A stretch of DNA of 64,000 bases from Gracilaria gracilis (lineage: Eukaryota; Rhodophyta; Florideophyceae; Gracilariales; Gracilariaceae), in the NCBI GenBank assembly GCA_030374805.1, contig JARGSG010000061.1, forward strand, positions 1 to 64,000. Reading direction: 5' to 3'. The notes beneath the pieces are model-generated. The model saw nothing but the letters and a program-made list of their open reading frames with translations. It searched no databases and was not told where the DNA came from. Made by a program: the position numbers and the translations under genes. Of the stretch, positions 1-10,764 are shown piece after piece (within the stretch, counting starts at the first letter, position 1; each line of letters begins with the position of its first letter).

Positions 1-2093
1 TCTCCGTCATACAGCTCTCTCTCCGTCATACAGCTCTCTCGCCGTCATACAGCTCTCTCTTCCTACTTTCGCAGTGTGTGTGGTGGTACCTATGAATTTT
101 GTGCTTCGTTAACACGGGTTCCTAACCGCAAGCCGTACATATTCTCTCATTTAATGGCGCTCTCGTCAATTTGAGCACAATGGATGGTGTGCAAATATGA
201 ACCAAGTCTGTTACATGTGCACGAATTCACGCCCATTTTTCAAATTCTGGAGCGCCGCCTACATACCGCCCTGTACTGCTAGACACAATCCTGTCAAACC
301 TTTGCTATTAAAACCGCCTCGAAATCCTTCAGTGAGCGCAATGGAACACTCGCTTTCTCCGTCATACAGCTCTCTCTCCGTCATACAGCTCTCTCGCCGT
401 CATACAGCTCTCTCTCTTCCTACTTTCGCAGTATGTGTGGTGGTACCTATGAATTTTGTGCTTCGTTAACACGGGTTCCTAACCGCAAGCCGTACATATT
501 CTCTCATTTAATGGCGCTCTCGTCAATTTGAGCACAATGGATGGTGTGCAAATATGAACCAAGTCTGTTACATGTGCACGAATTCACGCCCATTTTTCAA
601 TTTCTGGAGCGCCGCCTACATACCGCTCTGTACTGCTACACACAATTCTGTCAAACCTTTGCTACCAACACCGCCTCGAAATCCTTCAGTGAGCGCAATG
701 GACCACTCGATCTCTCCGTCTTACAGCTCTCTCTCCTCCCATTTTCGCTGTGTGTGTGGTGGTACCTATGAAATTTGTGTTTTGTTAACACGGATTCCTA
801 ACCGCAAGCCGTACATATTCTCTCATTTAATGGCGCTCTCGTCAATTTGAGCACAATGGATGGTGTGCAAATATGAACCAAGTCTGTTACATGTGCACGA
901 ATTCACGCCCATTTTTCAATTTTCGGAGCGCCGCCTACATACCGCTCTGTACTGCTACACACAATTCTGTCAAACCTTTGCTACCAACACCGCCTCGAAA
1001 TCCTTCAGTGAGCGCAATGGACCACTCGATCTCTCCGTCTTACAGCTCTCTCTCCTCCCATTTTCGCTGTGTGTGTGGTGGTACCTATGAAATTTGTGTT
1101 TTGTTAACAAGGATTTCTAAACGCAAGCCGTACATATTCTCTCATTTAATGGCGCTCTGGTCAATTTGGGCACAATGGATGGTGTGCAAATATGAACCAA
1201 GTCTGTTACATGTGCACGAATTCACGCCCATTTTTCAATTTCTGGAGCGCCGCCTACATACCGCTCTGTACAGCTACACACAATTCTGTCAAACCTTTGC
1301 TACCAAAACCGCCTCGAAATTTTTCAGTGAGCGCAATAGACCACTCGCTCCCTCCGTCATACAGCTCTCTCTCCGTCATACAGCTCTCTCGCCGTCATAC
1401 AGCTCTCTCTCCTCCTATTTTGGCTGTGTGTGTGGTTGTACCTATGAAATTTGTGTTTTGTTAACACGGATTCCTAACCGCAAGCCGTACATATTCTCTC
1501 ATTTAATGGCGCTTTCATCAATTTGAGCACAATGGATGGTGTGCAAATATAAACAAAGTCTGTTATATGTGCACGAATTCACGCCCATTCTTCAATTTCT
1601 GCAGCGCCGCCTACATACCGCTCTGTACTGCTAGACACAATCCTGTCAAACCTTTGCTACCAAAACCGCCTCGAAATCCTTCAGTGAGCGCAAAAGAACA
1701 CTCGCTCTCTCCGTTATACAGCTCTCTCTCCGTCATACAGCTCTCTCGCCGTCATACAGCTCTCTCTCTTCCTACTTTCGCAGTGTGTGTGGTGGTACCT
1801 ATGAATTTTGTGCTTTGTTAACACGGGTTCCTAACCGCAAGCCGTAAATATTCTCCCATTTAATGGCGCTTTCATCAATTTGAGCACAATGGATGGTGTG
1901 CAAATATGAACCAAGTCTGTTACATGTGCACGAATTCACGCCCATTTTTCAATTTCTGAAGCGCCGCCTACATACCGCTCTGTACTGCTAAACACAATTC
2001 TGTCAAACCTTTGCTAACAACACCGCCTCGAAATCCTTCAGTGAGCGCAATGGACCACTCGCTCTCTCCGTCATAGAGCTTTCTCTCCTCCTC
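1..2093. repeat. Tandem satellite, 319/357-bp units with a 19-bp sub-repeat
   Basis: The anchor atggatggtgtgcaaata recurs at about 180, 537, 856, 1175, 1532 and 1889, giving spacings of 357, 319, 319, 357 and 357 bp. The 38-bp difference equals two copies of an inner 19-bp motif (tctctccgtcatacagctc), present three times in long units and once in short ones. Unit-to-unit identity is high. Overlapping ORFs of 60-220 codons run through the array in two frames, but they only reflect the repeat and show no domain. The array is cut by the left window edge, so its full length is unknown. Confidence 0.95.
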
Positions 2094-2192
2094 TATAAAG
2101 GAAGAGAGAGTGAAGTAGTAAGTGGAACGAATGATGTTTATGATCTGTTTACCTTCTCCTGCTTTTTTTCTACTTTTGTTTTATGCTCTGTC

Positions 2193-3017
2193 ATGAAAAC
2201 GGCTAGCATGGCGGATATTAGAAGCCTAGAAGCATTAATCAAAGATCAGGACAAGAAGATTGATAACATACTAAGGCAAATGAGGAGAATGCGACAGTTA
2301 CTCGAAACGGTTTCACAACAGCGAGCAAAAGCTTGCGGTTTGCATTCGAAACTACTGGTGGCAAAAAAACTTTCTGAACACGGTGATGATGGTCAGCTAA
2401 ATATTCGTCGACTTTGGGACGAAATTGGACTTCTCAAGTCTGATATTTCAGTCGAAACTGGTGATAAATCCCCATTCCTTGTTGAGAATGACAACGAACG
2501 GGCAGGGATTGCGTGGAATTTTTTTTCCACTACAGAACAAATTGCGACTCGCAATAATGAAGTGCACGTCGACGAAATCCAGCGCAGATTCAATCTTGCG
2601 GGAGAGCAGTGTGCGGAAATGCAGTCTACGAGAGAGCAGTCTACGAGAGAGCAGTCCACAAGAGAGCAGTCTACAAGAGAGCAGTCCACAAGAGAGTAGT
2701 CTACAAGAGAGCAGTCCACAAGAGAGCAGTCCACAAGAGAGCAGTCTGCAAGAGAGCAGTCTACAAGAGAGCAGTCTGCAAGAGAGCAGTCTGCAAGAGA
2801 GCAGTCTACACCGAGAGCCCGAGAGCAGTCTACAAGAGAGCAGTCTACAAGAGAGCGTCCTTGTGAGGCCAGTAAAAACCGCAGCCGAGCAAAATTTACA
2901 CACGACGCAACAACCGGATGGTCAACGCGGCCCTCTAAAAGAATTCGTGAAACAGTAACTGTGAGAAGGGCCCCATTGCGAGACATCAGTGACAGGGGTG
3001 CGCAAACGGCTTCGTGA
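2193..3017 (+). pseudogene. Coiled-coil protein with STREQ repeats, interrupted by one TAG
   Basis: An open frame starts at ATG 2193. The first 60 residues are charged and heptad-like, a probable coiled coil, followed by a linker to about residue 140. The protein then enters a 5-residue S-T-R-E-Q repeat encoded by a 15-bp minisatellite. TAG at 2697-2699 sits exactly where the other repeat copies have CAG. Beyond it the same frame stays open through the rest of the array and a basic tail (about residues 225-274, rich in Arg/Lys, including a PLRDIS stretch) to TGA at 3015-3017. The total would be 274 codons. The layout (N-terminal coiled coil, basic C-terminus) loosely recalls shugoshin-type proteins, but I see no convincing signature. 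The family is unknown. The gene is either a recent nonsense allele or read through. Confidence 0.6.
2620..2860. repeat. 15-bp minisatellite (agagagcagtctaca)
   Basis: About sixteen copies of a 15-bp unit with variants at two positions (tctaca, tccaca, tctgca). It lies inside the coiled-coil ORF and keeps its frame. One irregular insertion (ccgagagccc) occurs at about 2811. Because the period is a multiple of three, all six frames are nearly open, which creates several spurious ORFs. Confidence 0.95.
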
Positions 3018-3400
3018 AGCAACAGATGCTGTACAGCGTCAGAGAGTTGGAACACCCCCGAGATGAATTGGTAGCGCGAGATGTTTGGCCTGCGGGGGTC
3101 GAACGGCGACGGCACGTAGACGAACGCCACTTGGTACACGTCTGCACAGAATTGCGGCCTTAACTTGGACAGATGCTGCAGCGGCACAGCACGAACGCCG
3201 GTGCTGAGGGGCAGCGAGGACCGCGAGGCGGCGGCCAGTTACAACTGGGTTTCACCCGTGGCGACGCGGGAAATGAGCGCTGTTTCGACGACGAGCGCGG
3301 GGAAGGCGCGCGTGGGGGAAGGGGATGGGTGGCATGAAGGCGGAGCGCGAAGATCGCGCACGTTGTCACACACGGAGCGCTGGCGGCGCATCACGGCGCT
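3010..3400 (-). pseudogene. Coding-like fragment of unknown family
   Basis: On the minus strand, about 3180 down to 3010 reads as an uninterrupted hydrophobic/polar protein segment (for example FCADVYQVAFVYVPSPFD and RYQFISGVFQLSDAV) with GC-rich third positions. It continues upstream to about 3400 in the same frame except for one TAA near 3240. It then runs, without recognisable homology, into the antisense of the coiled-coil gene. I do not recognise the family. The composition and the break suggest a gene piece rather than an intact gene. Confidence 0.3.
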
Positions 3401-3439
3401 GCTGATGGTATCGAGTCAGCCGATACAGCTTGAGCGATA

Positions 3440-3650
3440 CCTCTGACGCTCACTGACTAATCGGCCGATGCATATCGGACCCCACTCTTTCTTCTGGAGC
3501 ATTCCGCTCTTGCTCAGTACTTAATAGGCGACTAGCGCCGCTCCCAAAATCAACTGCCTCGGGGTATCTGACACACACAACCACGCTTCATGCAATCCTC
3601 CTGCATTCCGCAGCCTACAGCATTTCAAGGGCAATTAGGATACCATCAGC
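3440..3650. repeat. Dispersed repeat, copy A
   Basis: This stretch is a diverged copy of the sequence at about 45536-45780. The shared core includes ccgatgcatatcgg, ctggagca, agtacttaa, ggcgactagc and gctccc in the same order and spacing, and both copies end in accatcag. There are no coding features. Length and dispersal fit a MITE, SINE or solo-LTR-like element, but the class cannot be set from two copies. Confidence 0.6.
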
Positions 3651-3700
3651 TGCGGCTCTCGTGTGATGTCGCAAATTGCGACATCACACGAGAGTCGCAG
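3650..3700. repeat. 51-bp near-perfect palindrome
   Basis: Arms of 25 bp with a single mismatch flank one central base. The left arm runs from 3650 (ctgcggctctcgtgtgatgt...) and the right arm ends at 3700. It begins directly after the accatcag end of dispersed repeat copy A. It would extrude a 25-bp stem if cruciform. Confidence 0.95.
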
Positions 3701-3814
3701 CGCCGTGATGCGACGCGGGCGCCACGTGTGCGACACGCAACCTGACAAGTTCTCAGTGACAACCGCGCGCGCGTCGATCGGCGGCGACGCAGAGCTACTG
3801 TACCAACGGTAACT

Positions 3815-4466
3815 TTAGTGGCACACCGGCGACGTGCAGAGCGTAACGGCGCACGTGGTCGCCTTCGTGCTTGAGCTGCACGCCACGCTGTACGGCGAGC
3901 GCAATGACGACGCGTAGGCCAAAGTTCTCGGCGCGAACGAGGTGCAGGCGCTGCGCGCTGCGCGACGCGCCGGGCTACTGCCTGCAGGCCGTGGAGCACT
4001 ACGTGGCGGAGAGCGACATGCGGCGGCATGGTGACGGCGGCAGCGGCACGACGGCGCCGGCACGACGGCGCCGTTCATCAGCGTGAACGAGCAGCGGCGG
4101 TGGCTGTGGCAGCTGTCGCCAACTGCAGGAGCTGGCAACGCAGCCGCTGCCAGCAGCTGTCGCTGGCACTGTCGCCGCTGGCCTGGTGCAGGTACCGGGG
4201 TGTGCGTCGCCACTCTGGCGCTGGAGAAGTGCAGGCACACCCGTTCTGCTCGCATCCGATTGGCGAGGCCGGCCGACGTGCGCGCCGTCGTAGCCGACGT
4301 GGGGGGCAGCCGTGCGCCGGAGATTGGAGGCGTGTCGCGCTGGCGTGCATCCTCTGCAGCGCACCGCACGGCTGTGGCTGCGCGACGGCGTCCGCTACGC
4401 GACGGTGGCCGCCGGCGTGTTGCGCACGCAGATGTTGCGCACGCAGGCACGAAGACGTGAACTAAC
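3815..4466. other. GC-rich stretch, coding-like but unrecognised
   Basis: High GC with strong third-position bias. Several frames on both strands are open by composition. The plus-strand reading near 3841-3910 (ELHATLYGERNDDA, then TAG) and 3985-4020 (AVEHYVAESDMRR) looks like protein but shifts frame. No family was recognised. It may be a decayed fragment of a GC-rich host gene. Confidence 0.25.
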
Positions 4467-5200
4467 CAGGGCCGTATTTATGACTGACCGACTTCCCTAC
4501 AATTATGAATGACTTTGACTGACTGACTCGTCCTCTTTATATCTAGTCAGTCATTCTAGTCATTGCACGCGATGACTGACTATATACACAGATATGAAAC
4601 AAAAACGCGCCGTGACACTATCCGAAGCATACCACAATCGACGGCAAGAAGTCAGTACTAGTCAATATTCTGCTTAAAAGTTTAGATGTCTTTCTAGCAA
4701 AGCTGTCGACGACGGCGGCAAGAAAAAAAGGTACATTCCTTGCGAAATCAAAGGCACCGTTTGATCAGGCATCTTTCCTGGCTTCATTCCTACCATTTTT
4801 TTGTCTCACCGATCGTTTCAATGACCAAACGAGAGGCCTCATCACTTCCCTAACTCTTTGGAGAAACGCCAAGCATCAGGCAGACAACAGCGTTGAAGAA
4901 AATACTGCAAACTCCACCCAGTGTCCCAGAGAAAGCACTATTGCGAAAAAGCTTGTCCGTGAGCAAACCAACAAGGCATTGTTTTGCATCCCACTGCCTC
5001 TGCCTTTTCGTCAAACTGTTCTCAAAGTTGCTCGAGATATATCCAAGAAGAGATGATGCTCCCAATGGTGCCAAATGCGCTACAGTTCTTGTGATATACT
5101 TGATGACTAGATCATGACTAAATCTGACTGACTGCCGTAATAAACTAATGACTAGTGACTTTAAGGTACCCCCATTTAGTCAGTCAGAAATACGCCCCTG
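4467..5200. mobile_element. Non-autonomous hAT-like element
   Basis: Terminal inverted repeats: the left end is CAGGGCCGTATTTATGACTGAC and the reverse complement of the right end is CAGGGGCGTATTTCTGACTGAC, 20 of 22 matching. CAGGG ends are typical of hAT transposons. Multiple sub-terminal tgactgact copies lie at both ends. The 734-bp interior holds only short ORFs, such as 4850-5074 on the minus strand, with no recognised transposase. The flanking 8 bp (gaactaac and ttgcatat) do not form a target duplication. The right end abuts the PRP8 relic, so one flank has probably been lost or rearranged. Confidence 0.7.
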
Positions 5201-5202
5201 TT

Positions 5203-7975
5203 GCATATCCAGGTCACACACGCTTCGAGTCCGTAAATTCCGCTTCCCATGGTTGGAGGTATCTATACAAGTTTGGGATTGATTGTTCATCATTTCCCAT
5301 TCCCGCCCGAAAATGAGTGATTCCTCCAGCATCTGTTTGCCTCGAATACCTTAGATACGACTGGAGGATGAGAACTTGACCCATTGATAACATACCAATT
5401 CCACCAAGTTCCTTCGGGCAGTAGAACATGACAGGTGGAAACCGGGAGGGCATTTTAGAATTCAGTCCAATCTTGATTCGGGTTTGGACACGGCTCTCTG
5501 CTTTTAGCAGAGCGTCTAATAGCTCTTGAGTGCTAGTGACCGCTTCTATTTAATAAGTCATAAGCCCAACCAGGGCCTGGTTCCATCGATTTGCGACCTT
5601 TGTAAAAGTGGTAGACCCAGAAGACATCAAGATCTGCCTCACGCGATTCTCAAAGGCCTTTATACCTTCCTTGGTAACACGCAATTGAGCAGCTGCTGTC
5701 CTCTCTGTCGTAGTATCATTCTGTGATGTCCATAATCCAACTTCTTTAATTGGAGGTACACCCGACTCAAGTCCGTTCTCACGAAGTCAAGGCAGAACTC
5801 TCACTTCAAACCCAACCATGTCAAAGAGAAGGTTCGGGTTGTCCTTAGAATACACAGACACAAAAGTTGCCGAATCGTCCCAGTTCGACGTCGTGACTGA
5901 GCGAGGAACACGATTCTTAATGTCCCAGAATAGAGCTCTTCCAAGGTTTACATCATGCTTCATCAGTCGCATTCTCGCTTGTCGTGGCCAACACTTCTTA
6001 TTCGGATATCCTACTATATTTTCATTGTTCGGCTCAGGATGCTCCGTCAAATATCCCTGCACTAATTCCTTGGACTCTTCCATGTCAAATCCCAGAACCA
6101 TGTAACCCTTGTCTACATAACGACAGTACATGCGAATGGGATGAGCAATCTCCGTGCCATTACTTTCAAAGCCTAACCATTCATTGGGCATGGTGGGCGG
6201 TCCAGCAAGCCAAGCTCCGTTGATCGTTGAAGTCCAAGAACGAGAAGATCCAACATCAGGCCATGATATTGCATAATAAACGAAGAAAACTGCAAACCAC
6301 GGATCAAACCATACGAATTCGTGTGAGACATATCCTTGAACGAAATATTCACATTGTTCTTTGCAGTGATGTAGCCGGCTAAGTTGTGATCCATAACAAG
6401 ACGAAGCATCCTATTCAGAAGCAAGTGATCTATCTTATCAGACGTTTGATCAAACCTGGATTGCAGATGGACAACAGTTTCTCCATGTTTCGTTTCCCAA
6501 ATTTCATGAAGATTGTTTATGCCAGAAGCCCATTTGTAAACGAGAAGTGGCGGGGGTTCCGAGTCAGCTGGTTTGACCCAATTTGGGAGCAGCCGGCGTT
6601 TATCAGCTTCGTACCACAGGTATTGATCCGTATAGCAGTCAGTTATCTTCTCGATAGGGTCCACGTAGTGAACAGGAATTATGTGGTCATAGTTGTTAAT
6701 GAAATCCATTTTCGTCTCTTTGAATGCACGCTGAGTTAGTAGATGTCATTTAATGCGGCTCAGCGTCTCATGAGGATTATCATAGGCAAGCTCTATGACG
6801 CCAAGTTCTTCTCGCTGAGAAGCATCTAGACGGCTCTGGGTGGCGTATTGCTCTTTCAGTTGTTCCAAAGCCAGAATCAGTAGCTTTGTGTCATGCTTGT
6901 AGGATAACGGAGGGAACGGAATTGGAGCAAAGCGACGACTTTCAAGCCAGTGAACCATTGCACGATGCATCTTAGCGCCTTCTTCGATCGAAATATACGG
7001 CCCGTCCTTCAGATAATTCTGTTGGCGTTCTTGCTCGGCCTTTAACCATAACCGTGCCATTCGACCCTGATTCTTTTTAACGATTGTCTTATCTACTGTC
7101 GCTCCCCTAAAAATCCGTTCTCTATTGAAGTGAGCAACATTAGTCCACCAATCAGCTCTGGATTTAACATGTCGCATGATTAAATTCTCTACAGGTTTCG
7201 GAAGTCCTGGAACTTTCCATGGCGTGTTGCTCTTCCAGCATCTCCAAGCCTCCGATAGGTGTTGAACAATGGTTTTTGTCTTTGTATTTCGAATCCCCGG
7301 GGCCATCATATCTAGAATATCGTTCATAACCTGAGCACGTAGTTCTAGATCAAAATGAGATTCAACACGTTGTTTTGTAACTGTCTTCGCAACCCCACGG
7401 GTGTTTCTGCCTTCAAACTGCGGCGCGAGAAGACTTCCGAGCCATCTCTGCAGCAAAGGAATAATTCCTCGCATGAAGAACAGCCATATATACGCCAGGA
7501 AGGAGCCCAAACCCCAGAGCCAGTTCCCTTCCCAGCAGGATCTGCATTGAAGCGTTGGTATATCGCATGTTTTATGTCCTTGCACCTCCGTATTTGCTTC
7601 ATGAGCTTGTACTTATATGTACACATTCCGGTGAGCTGCCCAACATGATTGAATGTGTATTGCAAACCATCGGCTTGTTGGAAAGCATGCGCGTTCCCTA
7701 ATCTATACTGAACATGAGAATCAACAACGAGTTTCGTGAGTGGTAAGATTTCGCGAACAAGATGGAAACTGCTACCCAACCTCGACTTGTTACGCTCCTT
7801 GGTAGTAACCGTCTTGATTGGTTTCAAGTTAAAGTTATAGTCGAGATGAAGATAAGATAGACCCTTGCGAGATTTGAGAAGATTCAACATATTATGTGCT
7901 TGTGTACATAGCTGAAGTCCAGTTGGTCTACTTGAACTTTGAACAGTTTGGTAACTCTGATTAATATACGTCTCC
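5203..7975 (-). pseudogene. PRP8: PRP8 spliceosome factor, central part, decayed
   Basis: PRP8 is the U5 snRNP scaffold at the spliceosome's catalytic centre. The minus strand from about 7975 to 5205 gives a collinear PRP8 segment: the end of PROCN ([29 protein letters not shown]), then the RT-like and RRM_4 region ([48 protein letters not shown]), and the U5/U2-binding region ([27 protein letters not shown]). Breaks are a 1-nt frameshift at about 7490 in a TATATA run, TGA at 6746-6748 where the family has Arg, a frameshift at about 6185, TGA at 5787-5789, TAA at about 5553, and TGA at about 5212 where the family has Trp. The homology stops at the hAT-like element. Both protein ends are missing. 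Identification is very secure and function is lost here; an intact copy must exist elsewhere. Confidence 0.93.
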
Positions 7976-8650
7976 CTACTCTACATTTGGTGTTTTGAAG
8001 AACAGGTTGCCAGAACTAAAATGTAATGCGATGCTTCTGTTCGCAAGTATTGTTCAGTCGCCATCAGAGGCGCATGCTTTTCTGATAAGCTGGGAACGGA
8101 CTAGTTATTCAACTTTCACTATATATAATATTGGTTTTGTTCGAAACCATCAAATCAGATGATGTTGTCTGAGAGTTTGAGAAGAGGCTGGAGCTACTTT
8201 TTTATTACATTGTATTATGTGAATATTCTCTCAAAGTTGTTTCAGGCTACCATTAGAGCAGATGATGCGGAAGTGCGATTCTAATTTTTGCGGTACAAAG
8301 TAACTTTACGTGGGTGTTGAAGGGACGACAGGAAGGGATGGGAACGGTTTACGTTCGTGCACCACTGGTGTAATGAAGAGATGGTTGGATGAAGTATAGC
8401 TAGCTACGTGTAGCTAATTATTACCGATGTGGATGGCGTGGACGACGGCCGTGAGGAGGGCGGAGAAAATAAAGTGTGCACATGTTCATTAGGTCTCTAA
8501 ACCAAATAGACACTAAATTGTCAAAGAATCTGTAGTTGCGCAATTGATCACCGATTCCCAAGAAAACTTACGTCTCACAGTGCGATTTAATCTAATCCAT
8601 TTCATTCAGTTATATCTGAAGAAAGTCCAATGTTAAAGAAAACACATTCA
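7976..8650. other. AT-rich non-coding stretch
   Basis: There is no ORF of note. The stretch contains short A/T runs and no recognised repeat. It may hold the upstream remnant of the PRP8 copy. Confidence 0.5.
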
Positions 8651-10535
8651 ATGTGTACAAAATCTTTTCGTCCAATCAACATCTGCTACGTTGTCAAACT
8701 ATACGACATATTGTTGAAATAATAACAACGGCAACAAGCTTACACAAGGGCACTGAAAGCCCCCTTTTTCGCTGTTCCCGCCGCCGCATCCTTGAACATT
8801 CGCCGTCACACCCTCGAACAGTCGCCGCCACACCCTTGAACAGTCGCCGCCGCTGTCACATACCTCTGTCGTGGCCATTTTCACTCAAGCAGTTAAGAGT
8901 CCCCATACCCGCGTCACCATTCCCTCGTACATGGTGCCCTATCGCCGTCCGTCGCCACCACGCACGCCCTACAAGATGCACATCTTGCTAGCCAGCACCA
9001 AGCTGCCGTTCCAGCGTTGCTCTCTAGAAGCCTCCGTCGCCACCCCCGCCGCCGTTCTCTTTGGTCGCCACACGCGCCGTCCTTGCTACCTCACACTGCA
9101 CTTTGTGCCCAAGCACGCTTAACCACGAGCAAAGGCGGCCCGCGCTCGCCTTTTTGACCTTAACGTCTGCCGCTCGTCATCTACAACGCTGCCGGTCCAG
9201 TAGCCTGGTGCGTAGGGCAGTTGAAAAGCACACCAGGGCAGGCCTTGCAGCTTACCTCCCGCTTACCTTTCCGATCACGCAGCTTCTGCATAAGAATTCT
9301 GCTGCACTCGCTCTTGTGCCAGTACGCGTATTCTCCGTGCACCGCCTCTGCATTAACCACGGGCCCCGCCACGCTTCTCTCCCGCCGACAAACCCGTACA
9401 TGCCCCGCGGCCTACCGCAAAACAGAGAACTGTGGTTCTACCGCCAAGCGCTGCCAACTACAGCCTGGACACCGCCGCTGCCGCTCGCTTCAGTCTGACC
9501 CCGTGCCGCCGTCGCCATCTTGCACTGCAATAGGTTCGCGCGTGGGTCATGGCACTGAAAAGTGCGGCGCGCGCTCGGTTTAAAGCCGCGCTGGGCTGCT
9601 CCATAGCTGCAGTGCCACCGAGCACATAGCCGACGGTGCTGTGAGAGGACACATGATGAGATGGCAGTATGGTCCCGCGGCTTTCGCTGCCTAACATGCG
9701 GTTCTTTTTTCTGCCTTTTGAGACCATTGTGCTTGCGTTACCGCGAGCTGGCTCCCCAAATCTTTGCCACTGCCACTGCCGAAAGCGCGCTGCGTTGGAA
9801 GCTGGCTTCCACCATCCTGCGCTGCCGGCGCTGCAGGCAACGCGCTCCTCCTGCGTGCAGCTTGCCGTCTTGTGCGAGTCTTCCACACCCCCCGAACTCG
9901 ATTTAATTGCAACTATTCCGTCCGACGTTGCAGACAGCGTTCGCCCTGTTTTCTATTCGTCTCACCGATGAAGGCGTGTCGCTGACCGCCCTGTATATCG
10001 CCTACCTCATAGGTATCTCCCATGCATTGTTTTAAGCTTTGATTTCCTGTGTTTGTATCTACTGCTGTCTGGAACCAGCTTCCGCAACTTCTCTACTGGT
10101 CGGCCTTCCGTGCCGTCGTAAGGCCTTCTGTTTTCGTGGTGTACTGCGCTGGCTCACGCTGCATATGTAGTCATCATTGCAGGTCTTTGAAATATCATTC
10201 TGGAGTTTTTCTATACCTGTTCAAGGGCTTGCTGTGAGCTCTTTTGGTGGCATTGGGTTGGACTTAAGTACTCTTCGTTTTGTATTACCTTGGCTTATTG
10301 GGACAGTTCTGTTGCATGCATGGTACTCGGGCGTTTGAGGAAACACTTGGAGAGTGCAGCAAAGGCTTTGCGATGGTAGATACCTTCTTTCGTGGAGCTC
10401 TCTCTGGCACCCTGGAATCTTCTCATGCTAATTTAATTACCATTTCAGACGGTTCTCTCGCTGTCACAGGCTCATCCATCGCTTGCTGTCTCTGCGAGTA
10501 GGGCTGGGTCGCCGCCGCCAAGACCTTAGAAGAAC
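8651..10535. other. Unassigned region with C-rich simple repeats
   Basis: About 8790-8852 has an imperfect 24- to 27-bp repeat (cacccttgaacagtcgccgc). The rest is pyrimidine-rich with overlapping ORFs under 150 codons on both strands (for example 9061-9498 plus and 9458-9886 minus) and no recognisable domain. I see no supported gene. Confidence 0.4.
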
Positions 10536-10640
10536 TTGCGCATCTCGGCTGTAGGACTGCTGAGGAGGGTTTTGTCTGTGGCTGGGAGAAGGCGAAGGAT
10601 GGAGAGCAATGGGGACTCATGCAGGAACAGCTGGCCAATT
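10520..10640 (+). pseudogene. Small coding-like fragment
   Basis: From about 10520 one plus-strand frame reads EELAHLGCRTAEEGF followed by VCGWEKAKDGEQWGLMQEQL, an amphipathic protein-like segment of about 37 residues that ends at TGA near 10640. Upstream the frame is closed. No family was recognised. Confidence 0.25.
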
Positions 10641-10764
10641 GAGAAGAAACTTATGAAATTCCAAGGCTACTGGGAGAGGGCGTGCAACGAACAAACAGAT
10701 GTATGCTCAAGAGACCCTCCGAAGCACACTTTATTCATCTTCAAGAAAAACGGCCCAGTTCTTT

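Noticed and set aside
197-1821. ORFs in the left satellite
   Set aside because: The same peptides recur only because the DNA repeats, and length depends on sub-repeat number. No domain and no start signal.
2193-3017. Shugoshin
   Set aside because: An N-terminal coiled coil and a basic C-terminus fit loosely, but no SGO motif is clear.
3650-3700. Rho-independent terminator
   Set aside because: There is no T run after the stem, and the setting is eukaryotic.
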